NCBI RefSeq assembly: GCF_003012915.1
Contig: NZ_CP027770.1
Location: 248,001-312,000 of the forward strand
Reading direction: 5' to 3'
Length of the DNA stretch: 64,000 nucleotides
Source: Staphylococcus felis
GTDB lineage: Bacteria; Bacillota; Bacilli; Staphylococcales; Staphylococcaceae
The translations under genes were made by a program, and so were the position numbers. The notes beneath the pieces are model-generated. The model was not told the origin of the DNA, searched no databases, and was given only the letters and a program-made list of their open reading frames with translations. This document shows positions 17,112-25,594 of this stretch, piece by piece (within the stretch, counting starts at the first letter, position 1; every line of letters starts with the position of its first letter).

Positions 17112-18731
17112 CTATGACTCTGGCCTTAAATCGACGCTAATCTTTGTATCGTCAGCATCAATACGGCCTTCTTTTAAATAGATTCGACGGGTGGCATTTT
17201 GAATTGTTTGTTGACGATGCGCAACCGTTAATCGTGTCGTGTCTATAAAATGCGTTGTTAATGTATCTTGAATCACCATTTCAGTTTCCATATCCAAACC
17301 AGTAAAAGGCTCATCTAATACAAGAAAATCTGGATTCATAATCAGTAGGCGAGCCAGTTCAAGTCGTCTCATTTCACCACCTGATAAAGCTTCCCCACCT
17401 TCTCCTATATACGTATCAATGCCGTTTTTTAATTGGTCAATCAAATGCATTAGCCGTACTTCTTCTAAAGCTTTATAAATAATAGTCTCATCTATGTCAT
17501 GAAACATTGTTATATTTTCAGCTATTGTCGCATTAAATATATAAGGATGTTGTGATAAATAGCCAGTCCGTAAATGCGCTGTACTATAGGTGACAGTCCC
17601 TGAGTTTGGTGTGAGTTCTCCAAGGATTAACTGTACTAGTGTTGACTTCCCTGCACCACTTGGTCCTACTAAAGCGATATGATCACCTTCATAAATATCT
17701 AAATGAATATCTTGAAGTTGCCAATCACGGCTTTCAGAATAACTATAACGAACATCGTTAACACGTATCAAAGACGGTTGATTCGTCTGAGTCATTGGGC
17801 GTTGAATGTCATATCGTGGCAACTGTAAAGCTTCATCAATAACTTGACTTGCGCCTTCACTTTCTTTGCCCGTATGAAAAGCTTGTCCTAAATCTTTAAT
17901 GGCATTGTAAAATTCAGGCGCCATAATGACAGCGATAGCAGCCACCTTAAAATTAATTGATTTAAAAACAATTAAGCTTAATCCGACCTCCAAAGCGACA
18001 ATCCCAATACCCAGCATACTAATAAACTCTAGCATCAAACTCGATAAAAAGGCACTCTTCAGAATAATCATCGTTTTATCTCGAAATGTCGTACTTTCAC
18101 GATGTACTGTTTCTACAGCTTCATGTGTACGATTGAATATTTTGAGCGTCACTAAACCTTTTGTTAAATTTAAAAAACGCTGACTAAATTGATTTAAAAA
18201 TGTCATCTGATCTCTCGCATCATCACGCGTTTTAAGACCAAATATAATATAAAAAATTGGAATAAAAGGTGCTGTAATCATCATAATTAATGCAGTTTGA
18301 ATATGTACAAACCACATCGTTACAATAATTGCTAAAGGTATCATCATCGATTTAAAAACTTGTGGTAAATAGACCCTATAAAATGGAAGCATCTCAGACA
18401 ATGTATGTGTCGCTGTAGTAAGTCTTGCTGCCACATGCTCCTTATTTTTTTGTGTTAATAAAAGATGTCTTATTTTTGTACGAACACGATGACTAAGTCT
18501 TTCACCCATCAAATCATTTAAAAATGTAAATGTTGCACGCATCAACAACGCAACACACAAGATTAAAATAAGCCCCATCCAATCTGAATGTTGATCAAAT
18601 AATAAGCGATCGAGTATCGTGCCAATCATAATATTTTGAGTGATTACTGATAACGCTAGAGCGATACATATTACCGCCATAAATATTGGGTAAATATAAA
18701 ATTGACCCATCCATTTATAAAGATGTTTCAT
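17112..18731 (-). CDS. cydD: Thiol-exporting ABC transporter subunit CydD
   Basis: The 539-residue half-transporter forms a heterodimer with CydC. It has N-terminal membrane helices and an ATPase domain with Walker A GPSGAGKST, signature LSGGEMRRLELAR and Walker B FLVLDEPFTGLD. GAGGTGA precedes the ATG. It is the promoter-proximal gene of cydDC. The two subunits are full length and motif-complete, so the transporter should be active. Confidence 0.88.
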   Translation of the reverse strand: MKHLYKWMGQFYIYPIFMAVICIALALSVITQNIMIGTILDRLLFDQHSDWMGLILILCVALLMRATFTFLNDLMGERLSHRVRTKIRHLLLTQKNKEHVAARLTTATHTLSEMLPFYRVYLPQVFKSMMIPLAIIVTMWFVHIQTALIMMITAPFIPIFYIIFGLKTRDDARDQMTFLNQFSQRFLNLTKGLVTLKIFNRTHEAVETVHRESTTFRDKTMIILKSAFLSSLMLEFISMLGIGIVALEVGLSLIVFKSINFKVAAIAVIMAPEFYNAIKDLGQAFHTGKESEGASQVIDEALQLPRYDIQRPMTQTNQPSLIRVNDVRYSYSESRDWQLQDIHLDIYEGDHIALVGPSGAGKSTLVQLILGELTPNSGTVTYSTAHLRTGYLSQHPYIFNATIAENITMFHDIDETIIYKALEEVRLMHLIDQLKNGIDTYIGEGGEALSGGEMRRLELARLLIMNPDFLVLDEPFTGLDMETEMVIQDTLTTHFIDTTRLTVAHRQQTIQNATRRIYLKEGRIDADDTKISVDLRPES

Positions 18732-18947
18732 TTTGTTATATCACCTCTTTATAAGTAGTCATAACCATTATTGTACATGTTATAGGATAGTGTTTCACTC
18801 AAATGTACCTCTATAAGCACTAGAAAAGCATGTAATTTTGTCAGACTTTTGACCGAAATTATGATTTATTTTAAGACAGTTTTTGGGGAATTGTGCTATG
18901 ATATGCTATATTGTAATTGAAAATTTAAATATAAAGAGGTTAATTTT

Positions 18948-19802
18948 ATGCTATTTTTTGAATTGATTAAAGCCCTTATATTAGGGATTGTGGAAGGGTT
19001 AACAGAATTTGCTCCTGTCTCATCAACAGGTCACATGATTCTAGTTGATGATATGTGGCTAAAATCCAAATCGTTTTTGGGGCCTGAGTCCGCTTTTACA
19101 TTTAAAGTTGTCATACAATTAGGGTCTGTGTTTGCCGCTGCTTGGGTGTTTCGACACAAGTACTTTGAAATGTTACATATTGGACAATATGCACCTGAGA
19201 AACAAGAGGGATTCCGTTCTAAACCTCGTCGCTTGAAGTTAACACATATTTTAGTTGGGATGCTTCCTGCTGCGATATTGGGCTTTTTATTTGATGATTT
19301 AATCGAAAAATATTTATTCAGTGTCCCTACTGTCTTAATCGGCTTATTTTTAGGTGCTGTTTATATGATTATAGCTGACAAATTCAGTCGCAGTGTACGT
19401 AAACCTATTAAAGTTGATAACATCACATATTTCCAAGCTTTCGTTATCGGTTTGTCTCAAGCGATTGCGATGTGGCCAGGTTTTTCTCGTTCTGGTTCGA
19501 CTATTTCAACAGGGGTTTTAATGAAATTAGATCACAAATCTGCCTCTGACTTTACATTTATGATGGCAGTTCCTGTCATGTTAGGTGCAAGTGTCTTATC
19601 AATTGTGAAACACTTCAATTATATTGAACCATCTCATATTCTATTTTACATTTTTGGTTTTATCGCTGCATTTATCGTTGGCTTTATCTCAATCAAAACA
19701 TTTTTAAAATTAATCCAAAACGTCAAATTATTACCATTTGCGATTTATCGTATCGTTCTTGTTGTTGTCATTGCCGTTGTTTATTACGGTATTATTAAAT
19801 AA
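18948..19802 (+). CDS. uppP: Undecaprenyl-diphosphate phosphatase UppP (BacA)
   Basis: The 284-residue membrane enzyme recycles undecaprenyl pyrophosphate for peptidoglycan and teichoic acid synthesis and gives bacitracin tolerance. Both active-site motifs are present: EGLTEFAPVSSTGH near the N-terminus and PGFSRSGSTIS in the second half. A TATA-rich promoter region and AAGAGG lie upstream. It has its own terminator at 19838-19875. Confidence 0.95.
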   Translation: MLFFELIKALILGIVEGLTEFAPVSSTGHMILVDDMWLKSKSFLGPESAFTFKVVIQLGSVFAAAWVFRHKYFEMLHIGQYAPEKQEGFRSKPRRLKLTHILVGMLPAAILGFLFDDLIEKYLFSVPTVLIGLFLGAVYMIIADKFSRSVRKPIKVDNITYFQAFVIGLSQAIAMWPGFSRSGSTISTGVLMKLDHKSASDFTFMMAVPVMLGASVLSIVKHFNYIEPSHILFYIFGFIAAFIVGFISIKTFLKLIQNVKLLPFAIYRIVLVVVIAVVYYGIIK

Positions 19803-19837
19803 CTTCAATAACGTATGTCATCACTAGACCATTTTTT

Positions 19838-19875
19838 GAACTGATGCACTTTATCACATGTATCAGTTCTTTTTT
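19838..19875 (+). terminator. uppP terminator
   Basis: GAACTGAT pairs with ATCAGTTC and is followed by six T residues, a standard intrinsic terminator. Confidence 0.85.
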
Positions 19876-19980
19876 ATAGCCATTCTACTAAAAATGTAGA
19901 TTCAAAAATCACCAGTCGTTTGATGACATTACAAAATGGGTAGAATATTTAAAGTATCTCAACAATTGGAGGCAACGTTT

Positions 19981-20979
19981 ATGAATAAAACAATCAAAAC
20001 TATAATTAACGTCATACCTATTTTTTTAGTCCCTTTAATATTAGAACGTCAAAAAGCTAAAGCGCATCCAGATGTTCAAAACGTCAAAAACGCCACAATA
20101 CGTACTTCAAAAACAGTTGCTCATAAAACTAGTGCATTCACATCTCATGTTAAAGATAAAGTTGTGACAAACTCAAGCGAAATCAAAGAAACCATGATGA
20201 TGCGAAAACGACGTCACGATTACAATAAAGCAATGAAACAAGAAGCCGACCGTCAACGTGAACTTCGCCCTGAAAACGTACGCAAACGTGGTCAAAAATT
20301 GCAAAAAGAAAACCGTAATGAAATCAGCAAAATGAATAAAAAACTTCAAAAATCGATTGACAAGCGCCATAAAGAGGAACAAAAAGACATTGATAAGCGT
20401 CATAAGCAACTTCAGAAAAATATGGAGAAAATGCAAAAATATGAACGCAAAGTCGGCTATACCCCACATTCGCTCGATCAACAAACAGAAATTCTTGGCG
20501 AAAAACTTGAAAAACAGAATAAAAAAGAAGTTCAAAAAATGAATAAAAAACTTCAAAAATCAATAAAAAAACGTCATAAAGCAGAAGAGAAAGCAGCTCA
20601 AGATCGCCAAAAGCAACTCAAAAAAGATATGGAGAATAGCCATAAACACGATACTAAATCCAGTCATCATAGCACTCTTGATTCAAATCACCACACTACT
20701 CAAGAAGGTGCACACCGCATCAAAACATTATCAGAACTGAAGACTATCGAAGCACAATCCGGCGAAAAGCCGTATAGTCATTCACCTAAAACAAATCAGC
20801 CAACATCAAAGCTATCCAATCATCAGCACACTACTTCTGATGATGGTCTTGATCATGCTTCATTATTTGAAACACATTACCAAAATATGGCACAACATAT
20901 AGCAGAAACTCAGCACACAGATCAGGATGAAGCGTTGAATCGTACATCTAAAAACTCTGTCAAAAAGCAAGAGCGCTAA
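19981..20979 (+). CDS. Basic coiled-coil protein with internal duplication
   Basis: The protein has about 332 residues from the ATG at 19981 (TTGGAGG seven to nine bases upstream); an earlier ATG at 19936 is not supported. One hydrophobic segment (about 5-19) could be an uncleaved signal anchor. The middle is a very Lys/Glu/Gln-rich coiled coil in which a block of about 43 residues occurs twice, each copy containing KMNKKLQKSI (codons from about 20329 and 20536). The tail is polar, rich in His, Ser and Thr. Its stop overlaps the start of the YaiI-family gene by one base. The function is unknown. Confidence 0.75.
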   Translation: MNKTIKTIINVIPIFLVPLILERQKAKAHPDVQNVKNATIRTSKTVAHKTSAFTSHVKDKVVTNSSEIKETMMMRKRRHDYNKAMKQEADRQRELRPENVRKRGQKLQKENRNEISKMNKKLQKSIDKRHKEEQKDIDKRHKQLQKNMEKMQKYERKVGYTPHSLDQQTEILGEKLEKQNKKEVQKMNKKLQKSIKKRHKAEEKAAQDRQKQLKKDMENSHKHDTKSSHHSTLDSNHHTTQEGAHRIKTLSELKTIEAQSGEKPYSHSPKTNQPTSKLSNHQHTTSDDGLDHASLFETHYQNMAQHIAETQHTDQDEALNRTSKNSVKKQER

Positions 20980-21425
20980 TGCGTATTCTTATCGATGGAG
21001 ATGCCTGTCCTGTCATTGAATCGGTCGTAAGATTGACTTCAGGGACGGGCATTTTAGTTTATCTTTTCCGAAGTTACGATCACTATTCACTTCATATATA
21101 TCCTGATCATGTACGTACGAAATATATCGATGGTGGACGCGATGCTGTCGACTTTACCCTTATTCAATATGTAACCTCACAAGACATAGTCATTACACAG
21201 GACTATGGTTTAGCCAGTTTAATTTTAAATCGAGCTCAATATGTCATGCATCACAATGGGCGACGATATACTCAAGACAATATCGAGCAATTATTAGCCC
21301 AACGCTACCACAACCAACAAAAACGCCGGAAAACTAAGCGTTATGGTAAAGGTCCAAAAGCATTTGATGACTCACAACGACGTCATTTTGAAGCTCAATT
21401 TCTAAAATTAATCCACGCAAATTAA
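20979..21425 (+). CDS. YaiI/YqxD family (DUF188) protein
   Basis: The 148-residue protein starts with the DUF188 signature MRILIDGDACPV and continues with the conserved ITQDYGLASL region. The fold is PIN-like with Asp residues that could bind metal, so a nuclease role has been suggested for the family but is not established. Its ATG overlaps the preceding stop (TAATG), so it is translationally coupled to the coiled-coil gene. Confidence 0.85.
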   Translation: MRILIDGDACPVIESVVRLTSGTGILVYLFRSYDHYSLHIYPDHVRTKYIDGGRDAVDFTLIQYVTSQDIVITQDYGLASLILNRAQYVMHHNGRRYTQDNIEQLLAQRYHNQQKRRKTKRYGKGPKAFDDSQRRHFEAQFLKLIHAN

Positions 21426-21501
21426 TCATTAACGTATCAATATATAGATGATATGTTATGATTTGAAGTGACTGATTAAATTATTTAGGAGGTTTTTGAA
21501 T

Positions 21502-22071
21502 ATGATCAAACGCGTAGCAGTATATTGTGGTGCAAGTAAAGGTAAAAATAAACACTATGTAGAAGAGGCTTATCAATTAGGGAAGTACTTCGCTGAACAA
21601 AACATCGAGCTCGTATTTGGAGCTGGGTCGATTGGTATTATGGGCGCTATTCAAGATGGTGTATTAGACAACGGTGGAACTGCAATTGGTGTTATGCCAA
21701 AACTATTAGATCAACGTGAAATTACAAGTCAAAAAGTGACTGAGCTCATACTAGTCGATAGTATGCATGAACGTAAACAAAAAATGGCTGACCTTGCAGA
21801 TGCTTTCGTTATTGCACCTGGTGGGGCAGGATCTCTAGAGGAGTTTTTTGAAGTATATAGTTGGGCTCAAATTGGACTTCACCAAAAGCCTATCGCAATT
21901 TATAATATCAATCAATTTTATACCCCTCTCTCTCAACTCCTTCAGCATATGATTGAAGAAGGGTTTATTGATAAAAAATATGAACATTTAGCCGAACTTT
22001 ACGACACACCTTCAAGCTTGTTAGAAGGGTTAAAAGAAGCTAAACCTTTTACGACTCGCACATATGATTAA
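21502..22071 (+). CDS. LOG-family nucleotide phosphoribohydrolase
   Basis: This 189-residue Rossmann-like protein belongs to the Lonely Guy family, which cleaves nucleoside 5'-monophosphates such as cytokinin ribotides or AMP. The signature PGGxGTxxE reads PGGAGSLEE (106-114), with Ser for Thr and Glu114 kept. The ATG at 21502 has AGGAGG eight bases upstream; an in-frame TTG at 21496 is too close to that site. Bacterial substrates are mostly unproven. Confidence 0.85.
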   Translation: MIKRVAVYCGASKGKNKHYVEEAYQLGKYFAEQNIELVFGAGSIGIMGAIQDGVLDNGGTAIGVMPKLLDQREITSQKVTELILVDSMHERKQKMADLADAFVIAPGGAGSLEEFFEVYSWAQIGLHQKPIAIYNINQFYTPLSQLLQHMIEEGFIDKKYEHLAELYDTPSSLLEGLKEAKPFTTRTYD

Positions 22072-22075
22072 GCCG

Positions 22076-22225
22076 TTTGGGACAATGTCATTGATGACTT
22101 TCAGTAAAAGCTAATATTGTTGCGAAAGCGATGAGCGTTTGAGCAGAACTTGAGCGATTCAAGATAATATTTCACAATTCTCAAAGAATCGCAAAGTTCT
22201 GTTGACTGCTTTCGAAACATTGTGT
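22076..22225. repeat. Structured intergenic element with a long imperfect hairpin
   Basis: The gap between the LOG gene and the convergent acetyltransferase begins with TTTGGGACAATG and holds nested complementary arms. AGAACTT-GCGATTC (22145-22160) pairs with GAATCGCAAAGTTCT (22186-22200), and TGCGAAAGC (from 22121) pairs with GCTTTCG (22208-22214). The outer bases around ATTGTT/AACATTG extend it. There is no ORF. It may be a terminator, a dispersed repeat or a small RNA. Confidence 0.5.
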
Positions 22226-22269
22226 TGAAGTCCGCTTATTTGCTCCTAAAATCCGACTCACCCTACCAT

Positions 22270-22809
22270 TTATAACACTTTTTGATACCTTACTTGTTTT
22301 TTTAGCGGATGGTAAGCGTTTAATTTAGGCTTTTCAAATTCATCATATTTTGACATACCAATTTTTTCCATCACTCGTATTGACGCGCGGTTTGATTGTG
22401 CTGCTATCGCATAAACTTCTGAGATTCCTTGTGATTGCGCATAGTCTAGTACTGCTAATGCGCCTTCTGTAGCTAACCCATTTTCCCACACTTCAGGGAT
22501 TAAACGCCACCCAATTTCATAAAAAGGCAGTTCTTTAAAAGCATAATCGCTCGCTTTTGGAATATAATTCAAACCGATAAACCCTATCCAACTGTGCGTC
22601 GCCTTTAATTCGACTGCAAATAACCCTATTTGATGTTGTTCCAACGCTTGTTTCATAGCATGAAAATCCAATTCTGATTTCCGATAACTTAATAAACTAG
22701 GAAAATATTGCCGTGCTTTTTTATTAGCATTTAATTGTTGTAACCATAGCAAGTCATTCATTTCCCAGTCACGCAAATTTAAGCGTTCTGTTTCGATGTA
22801 GACTGTCAC
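22270..22809 (-). CDS. GNAT acetyltransferase, RimJ/RimL-like
   Basis: The 179-residue protein has the RimL-type start (IETERLNLRDWEMNDL) and the acetyl-CoA region (IGWRLIPEVWENGLATEGALAVLDYAQ), followed by AAQSNRASIRVMEKIGM. It probably acetylates a protein N-terminus or a small amine; the substrate is unknown. The start is GTG at 22809 with GGGAGGG upstream. It is monocistronic. Confidence 0.85.
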   Translation of the reverse strand: MTVYIETERLNLRDWEMNDLLWLQQLNANKKARQYFPSLLSYRKSELDFHAMKQALEQHQIGLFAVELKATHSWIGFIGLNYIPKASDYAFKELPFYEIGWRLIPEVWENGLATEGALAVLDYAQSQGISEVYAIAAQSNRASIRVMEKIGMSKYDEFEKPKLNAYHPLKKQVRYQKVL

Positions 22810-22966
22810 AGCCTCATCCCTCCCAAAACAAAACTAATATAATAAATAGGAGTAGGTTAAAATTCCGTTTTACAAACAGATTTTACTTCCCACCCCTATC
22901 ACCTCATAGTACATCAGTTTAATTTTCATCGTACTGATATTTATATTTCTTTCAAAGCTTAAACAA

Positions 22967-23350
22967 TTATGCTCTTGAAATATAGCTAATTAATTGCACT
23001 TTAACTGGGATTTCTTTGATACGATCCAAATTTTGACCTTTTTTCGTTGTAAACACTACATCAATCAAATCGCGTTTATGATTCAAACGATATGTCGCAA
23101 CGTATGTTTCCCAGTCATGTTCAAAGTTAGGCTTTAACGCGATAGATCGATTGACTTCACTTGTTGAATCAATCATCGTGTAACCTGTAATATTTTCAAA
23201 TTCACGGCCTAACTCAACTAAATTCATCTCACGACCTTCTAACTTTTCAAAACTTTTTTCATGCATACTTGTGTCCCTCTTTTCTCTACGTTCATATATG
23301 TGTTTTTTTACCCTATCTTTTAAATAATCAAACGCAATCATTTCGTTCAA
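22967..23350 (-). CDS. Uncharacterised protein paired with a lipoprotein
   Basis: The 127-residue soluble protein has a charged N-terminal third (RVKKHIYERREKRDT) and a more folded C-terminal part (YVATYRLNHKRDLIDVVFTTKKGQ). I do not recognise the family. It begins at TTG 23350 (or ATG 23341) about 11 bases after the lipoprotein stop, with no strong ribosome binding site of its own, so it is probably coupled to that gene. Confidence 0.6.
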   Translation of the reverse strand: MNEMIAFDYLKDRVKKHIYERREKRDTSMHEKSFEKLEGREMNLVELGREFENITGYTMIDSTSEVNRSIALKPNFEHDWETYVATYRLNHKRDLIDVVFTTKKGQNLDRIKEIPVKVQLISYISRA

Positions 23351-23361
23351 GATTGCTTCTA

Positions 23362-23715
23362 TTATTCTGTTGATACATCTTTTTTGTCATCCGTTTTTGA
23401 ATTGCTATTTTGATGTTCATCTTGACTAGATTCTTTTGATGAATCCGAATCTTCATGCTGATTTTCTTTATCATCACTTTTTTCTTTGTCTGTTTTTGAC
23501 TTTGAAGATTGACCGTGTTCTATGGCCTCTTCTGTATTTTTGATTTCTGAATCTAACTTTTCACTTTTTTCTTTAAGCTGTTTATTTTCTTCTTGCAGCT
23601 CTTTTTGTTCTTTTTCTAAAGATTTGATTTCTTCTTGTAGTTTATCTTTTTCATTGTTGCCACAGCCAGCTAAAACAAATACAGTTAGTATACAAATTAT
23701 CCATATTTTCTGCAT
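23362..23715 (-). CDS. Small lipoprotein with coiled coil
   Basis: The 117-residue protein has a lipoprotein signal with lipobox VLAGC (Cys18). A coiled coil follows (KLQEEIKSLEKEQKELQEENKQLKEK is its core, about 24-60), then a disordered acidic tail rich in Ser, Asp, Lys and Gln. It should be lipid-anchored outside the membrane. GGAGAG precedes the ATG. The next gene follows 11 bases downstream. The function is unknown; it may be a spacer or scaffold protein. Confidence 0.8.
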   Translation of the reverse strand: MQKIWIICILTVFVLAGCGNNEKDKLQEEIKSLEKEQKELQEENKQLKEKSEKLDSEIKNTEEAIEHGQSSKSKTDKEKSDDKENQHEDSDSSKESSQDEHQNSNSKTDDKKDVSTE

Positions 23716-23785
23716 ATTTTCTCTCCATTATTTCACTCAGTTACTTTTCATTTTAGCATGTTTCAATTGTCTTCGCATAACGATA

Positions 23786-24238
23786 TTAATCTTCAATAAT
23801 CTTAGTCATAATCACCTTTTGAGCAGTGTATCCTAGCTTTTGATTTAATTGGCGCATTTCCTCATTATCTACACGCACCGTACTCATAATCTGTTTTGCA
23901 CATAATGATTGCGCCCATGATTCTATTTTCCGCTTCAACTGATATGCTATACCTTTTTGGCGATGCTTTGGATGGACATAGAGCGATTCAATGATTACTT
24001 GTTGCATTGGGGAATCAAAATGGGACCAAATGTAGGCTATCATCTGATGATTTTCGTCTAATTTTACTTGAATTAAATCGGTGGCGTATTTAAGTCGATG
24101 AATCATCATTTCTTCATACAACTTCACTGTTAAGCGTGATGATTTCACGGCTGTTGTGGGGTCATCATGTAATAAAGCAGCGTGTTTTTGTGCTATTTCA
24201 TGGATGATATGTCTGTCACTTGATTGAAGGGTAATCAT
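23786..24238 (-). CDS. GNAT acetyltransferase
   Basis: The 150-residue protein has the acetyl-CoA binding pattern YVHPKHRQKGIAYQLKRKI (about 98-116) and the C-terminal helix-strand ENEEMRQLNQKLGY-like region (VDNEEMRQLNQKLGYTAQKVIMTK). It probably acetylates a small molecule or protein amine; the substrate is unknown. GGGAGGTGA precedes the ATG. Confidence 0.8.
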   Translation of the reverse strand: MITLQSSDRHIIHEIAQKHAALLHDDPTTAVKSSRLTVKLYEEMMIHRLKYATDLIQVKLDENHQMIAYIWSHFDSPMQQVIIESLYVHPKHRQKGIAYQLKRKIESWAQSLCAKQIMSTVRVDNEEMRQLNQKLGYTAQKVIMTKIIED

Positions 24239-24328
24239 TCTATCACCTCCCTTGTTGATTTATCGTAAAATAGCCGTCATAATAGATACATCTTTAATCG
24301 TATCATTTATGAAGTGGGGGTGCTTACT

Positions 24329-25012
24329 ATGAAAACAACAAACGAATTAACGAAAGAAAACAACGTCAAATCATTGCGTTTAAATAATACAGACCGACAA
24401 ATTTTTGAAAGTTATATGACTTATGTTCGAGCGGACATGCGCGTCAATGCCCATGATTCAGAAATTGTTTTACAACGTATTTTAAGTCATTTATTAGAGG
24501 CTGAGGATAAAGGGATGCATGCGATGGACTTTTTTAACCACAATCCCAAAAAACATGCAATAGAAACAATCAAAGCACTACCTAACCAAACATTTATTAA
24601 TATTTTTCGCTATATTTATAAGCATATTCTCTTTCTTTTCGCTATTTTTTGTTTCTTGAAAGGATTTTTAGGCTTTTTCATACAAGATACCCGCATCTTT
24701 GTATATACTTTCCCTATCACTTTTTTAATGGGGCTTTTTGCAACATTTCTATTTATATGGGGTTGCTTTAAAATGGTTCAACTCCAAGCCTTTAGTTATA
24801 CAAGATGGTCTTGGTGGGCGGGATATATCATTTTAATTATGATGGTGATATTTATTTTTAACATCTTTTTCTTTCCACAAACATATCTACAATTTGGACC
24901 ATACATCCATATTCATCATTGGATTTTTATAATTGTCTCCATTTTGATTATTCCTTTAGCAATGATTCAAGAAAGTCATATTCAAAACGATCCTGGCGCC
25001 TCTTGGAAATAG
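24329..25012 (+). CDS. DUF1129-type membrane protein
   Basis: The protein has about 227 residues from the ATG at 24329 (GGGGGTG upstream). The soluble N-terminal region has helical repeats (MTYVRADMRVNAHDSEIVLQ, HLLEAEDKGMHAMDFF). Four membrane helices follow between about residues 100 and 220. The layout fits the DUF1129 family of Firmicutes, whose role is unknown. A strong hairpin follows the stop. Confidence 0.7.
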   Translation: MKTTNELTKENNVKSLRLNNTDRQIFESYMTYVRADMRVNAHDSEIVLQRILSHLLEAEDKGMHAMDFFNHNPKKHAIETIKALPNQTFINIFRYIYKHILFLFAIFCFLKGFLGFFIQDTRIFVYTFPITFLMGLFATFLFIWGCFKMVQLQAFSYTRWSWWAGYIILIMMVIFIFNIFFFPQTYLQFGPYIHIHHWIFIIVSILIIPLAMIQESHIQNDPGASWK

Positions 25013-25037
25013 TTTGTATGCCTTTATACTAACAGAC

Positions 25038-25076
25038 GGCTGAATTGAAGACTATGTTATCCCCTTCAATTCAGCC
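25038..25076. terminator. Hairpin between convergent genes
   Basis: GGCTGAATTGAAG (25038-25050) and CTTCAATTCAGCC (25064-25076) are perfect complements. The U-tract is weak on both sides, but the position between convergent genes supports termination. Confidence 0.6.
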
Positions 25077-25087
25077 ATCTCATCATT

Positions 25088-25576
25088 CTAATTAATCATG
25101 AATGCATCTATTACAAACCATATGATCATTAATAACATTACTAAGCCTTGTGCGAATACGCTTGAAAAAAAGGCTACTAATGACCCTACACTCGCTTTAA
25201 GTGCAAAGGGTATATCTTGTTTTTGAATCATCTCTATCACAAAAACAAGTATAAAAGGAATGACGATAACACCAAAGGGTGGAATAACAAAAGAGCCGAT
25301 AATCACTCCTAATAAAGCCGCCCATTCTCCTTGTTTACTTCCACCAAATCTCTGAACAAAAAAGCGATTCATCATTAAATCAGATATAAATATAAACGCA
25401 GTCAACAAAATCATCGCAATCCAAAATATCCAAGAGAGCGTACCGTGATTGATGCCTAAGTCATATATTAAAAATCCTATCCATACAAATAAAACAGAAG
25501 GAATAACAGGCTTAATTAGGCCTATAAACGCTATTACAAATGAAATGATGATCAGTACGCTATAAATGAAGTTCAA
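25088..25576 (-). CDS. DUF456 membrane protein
   Basis: The 162-residue protein has about five hydrophobic segments and the glycine-rich DUF456 pattern (GGSKQGEWAALLGVIIGSFVIPPFGVIVIPF). The function is unknown. The start is TTG at 25576 with AAAGGAG about ten bases upstream. It follows the MFS gene by 18 bases and is probably in the same transcript. Confidence 0.75.
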   Translation of the reverse strand: MNFIYSVLIIISFVIAFIGLIKPVIPSVLFVWIGFLIYDLGINHGTLSWIFWIAMILLTAFIFISDLMMNRFFVQRFGGSKQGEWAALLGVIIGSFVIPPFGVIVIPFILVFVIEMIQKQDIPFALKASVGSLVAFFSSVFAQGLVMLLMIIWFVIDAFMIN

Positions 25577-25594
25577 TACTGTAACTCTCCTTTC

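Noticed and set aside
20173..20563. Minus-strand ORFs opposite the coiled-coil gene
   Set aside because: They are the Phe-rich complement of Lys-rich codons and not genes.
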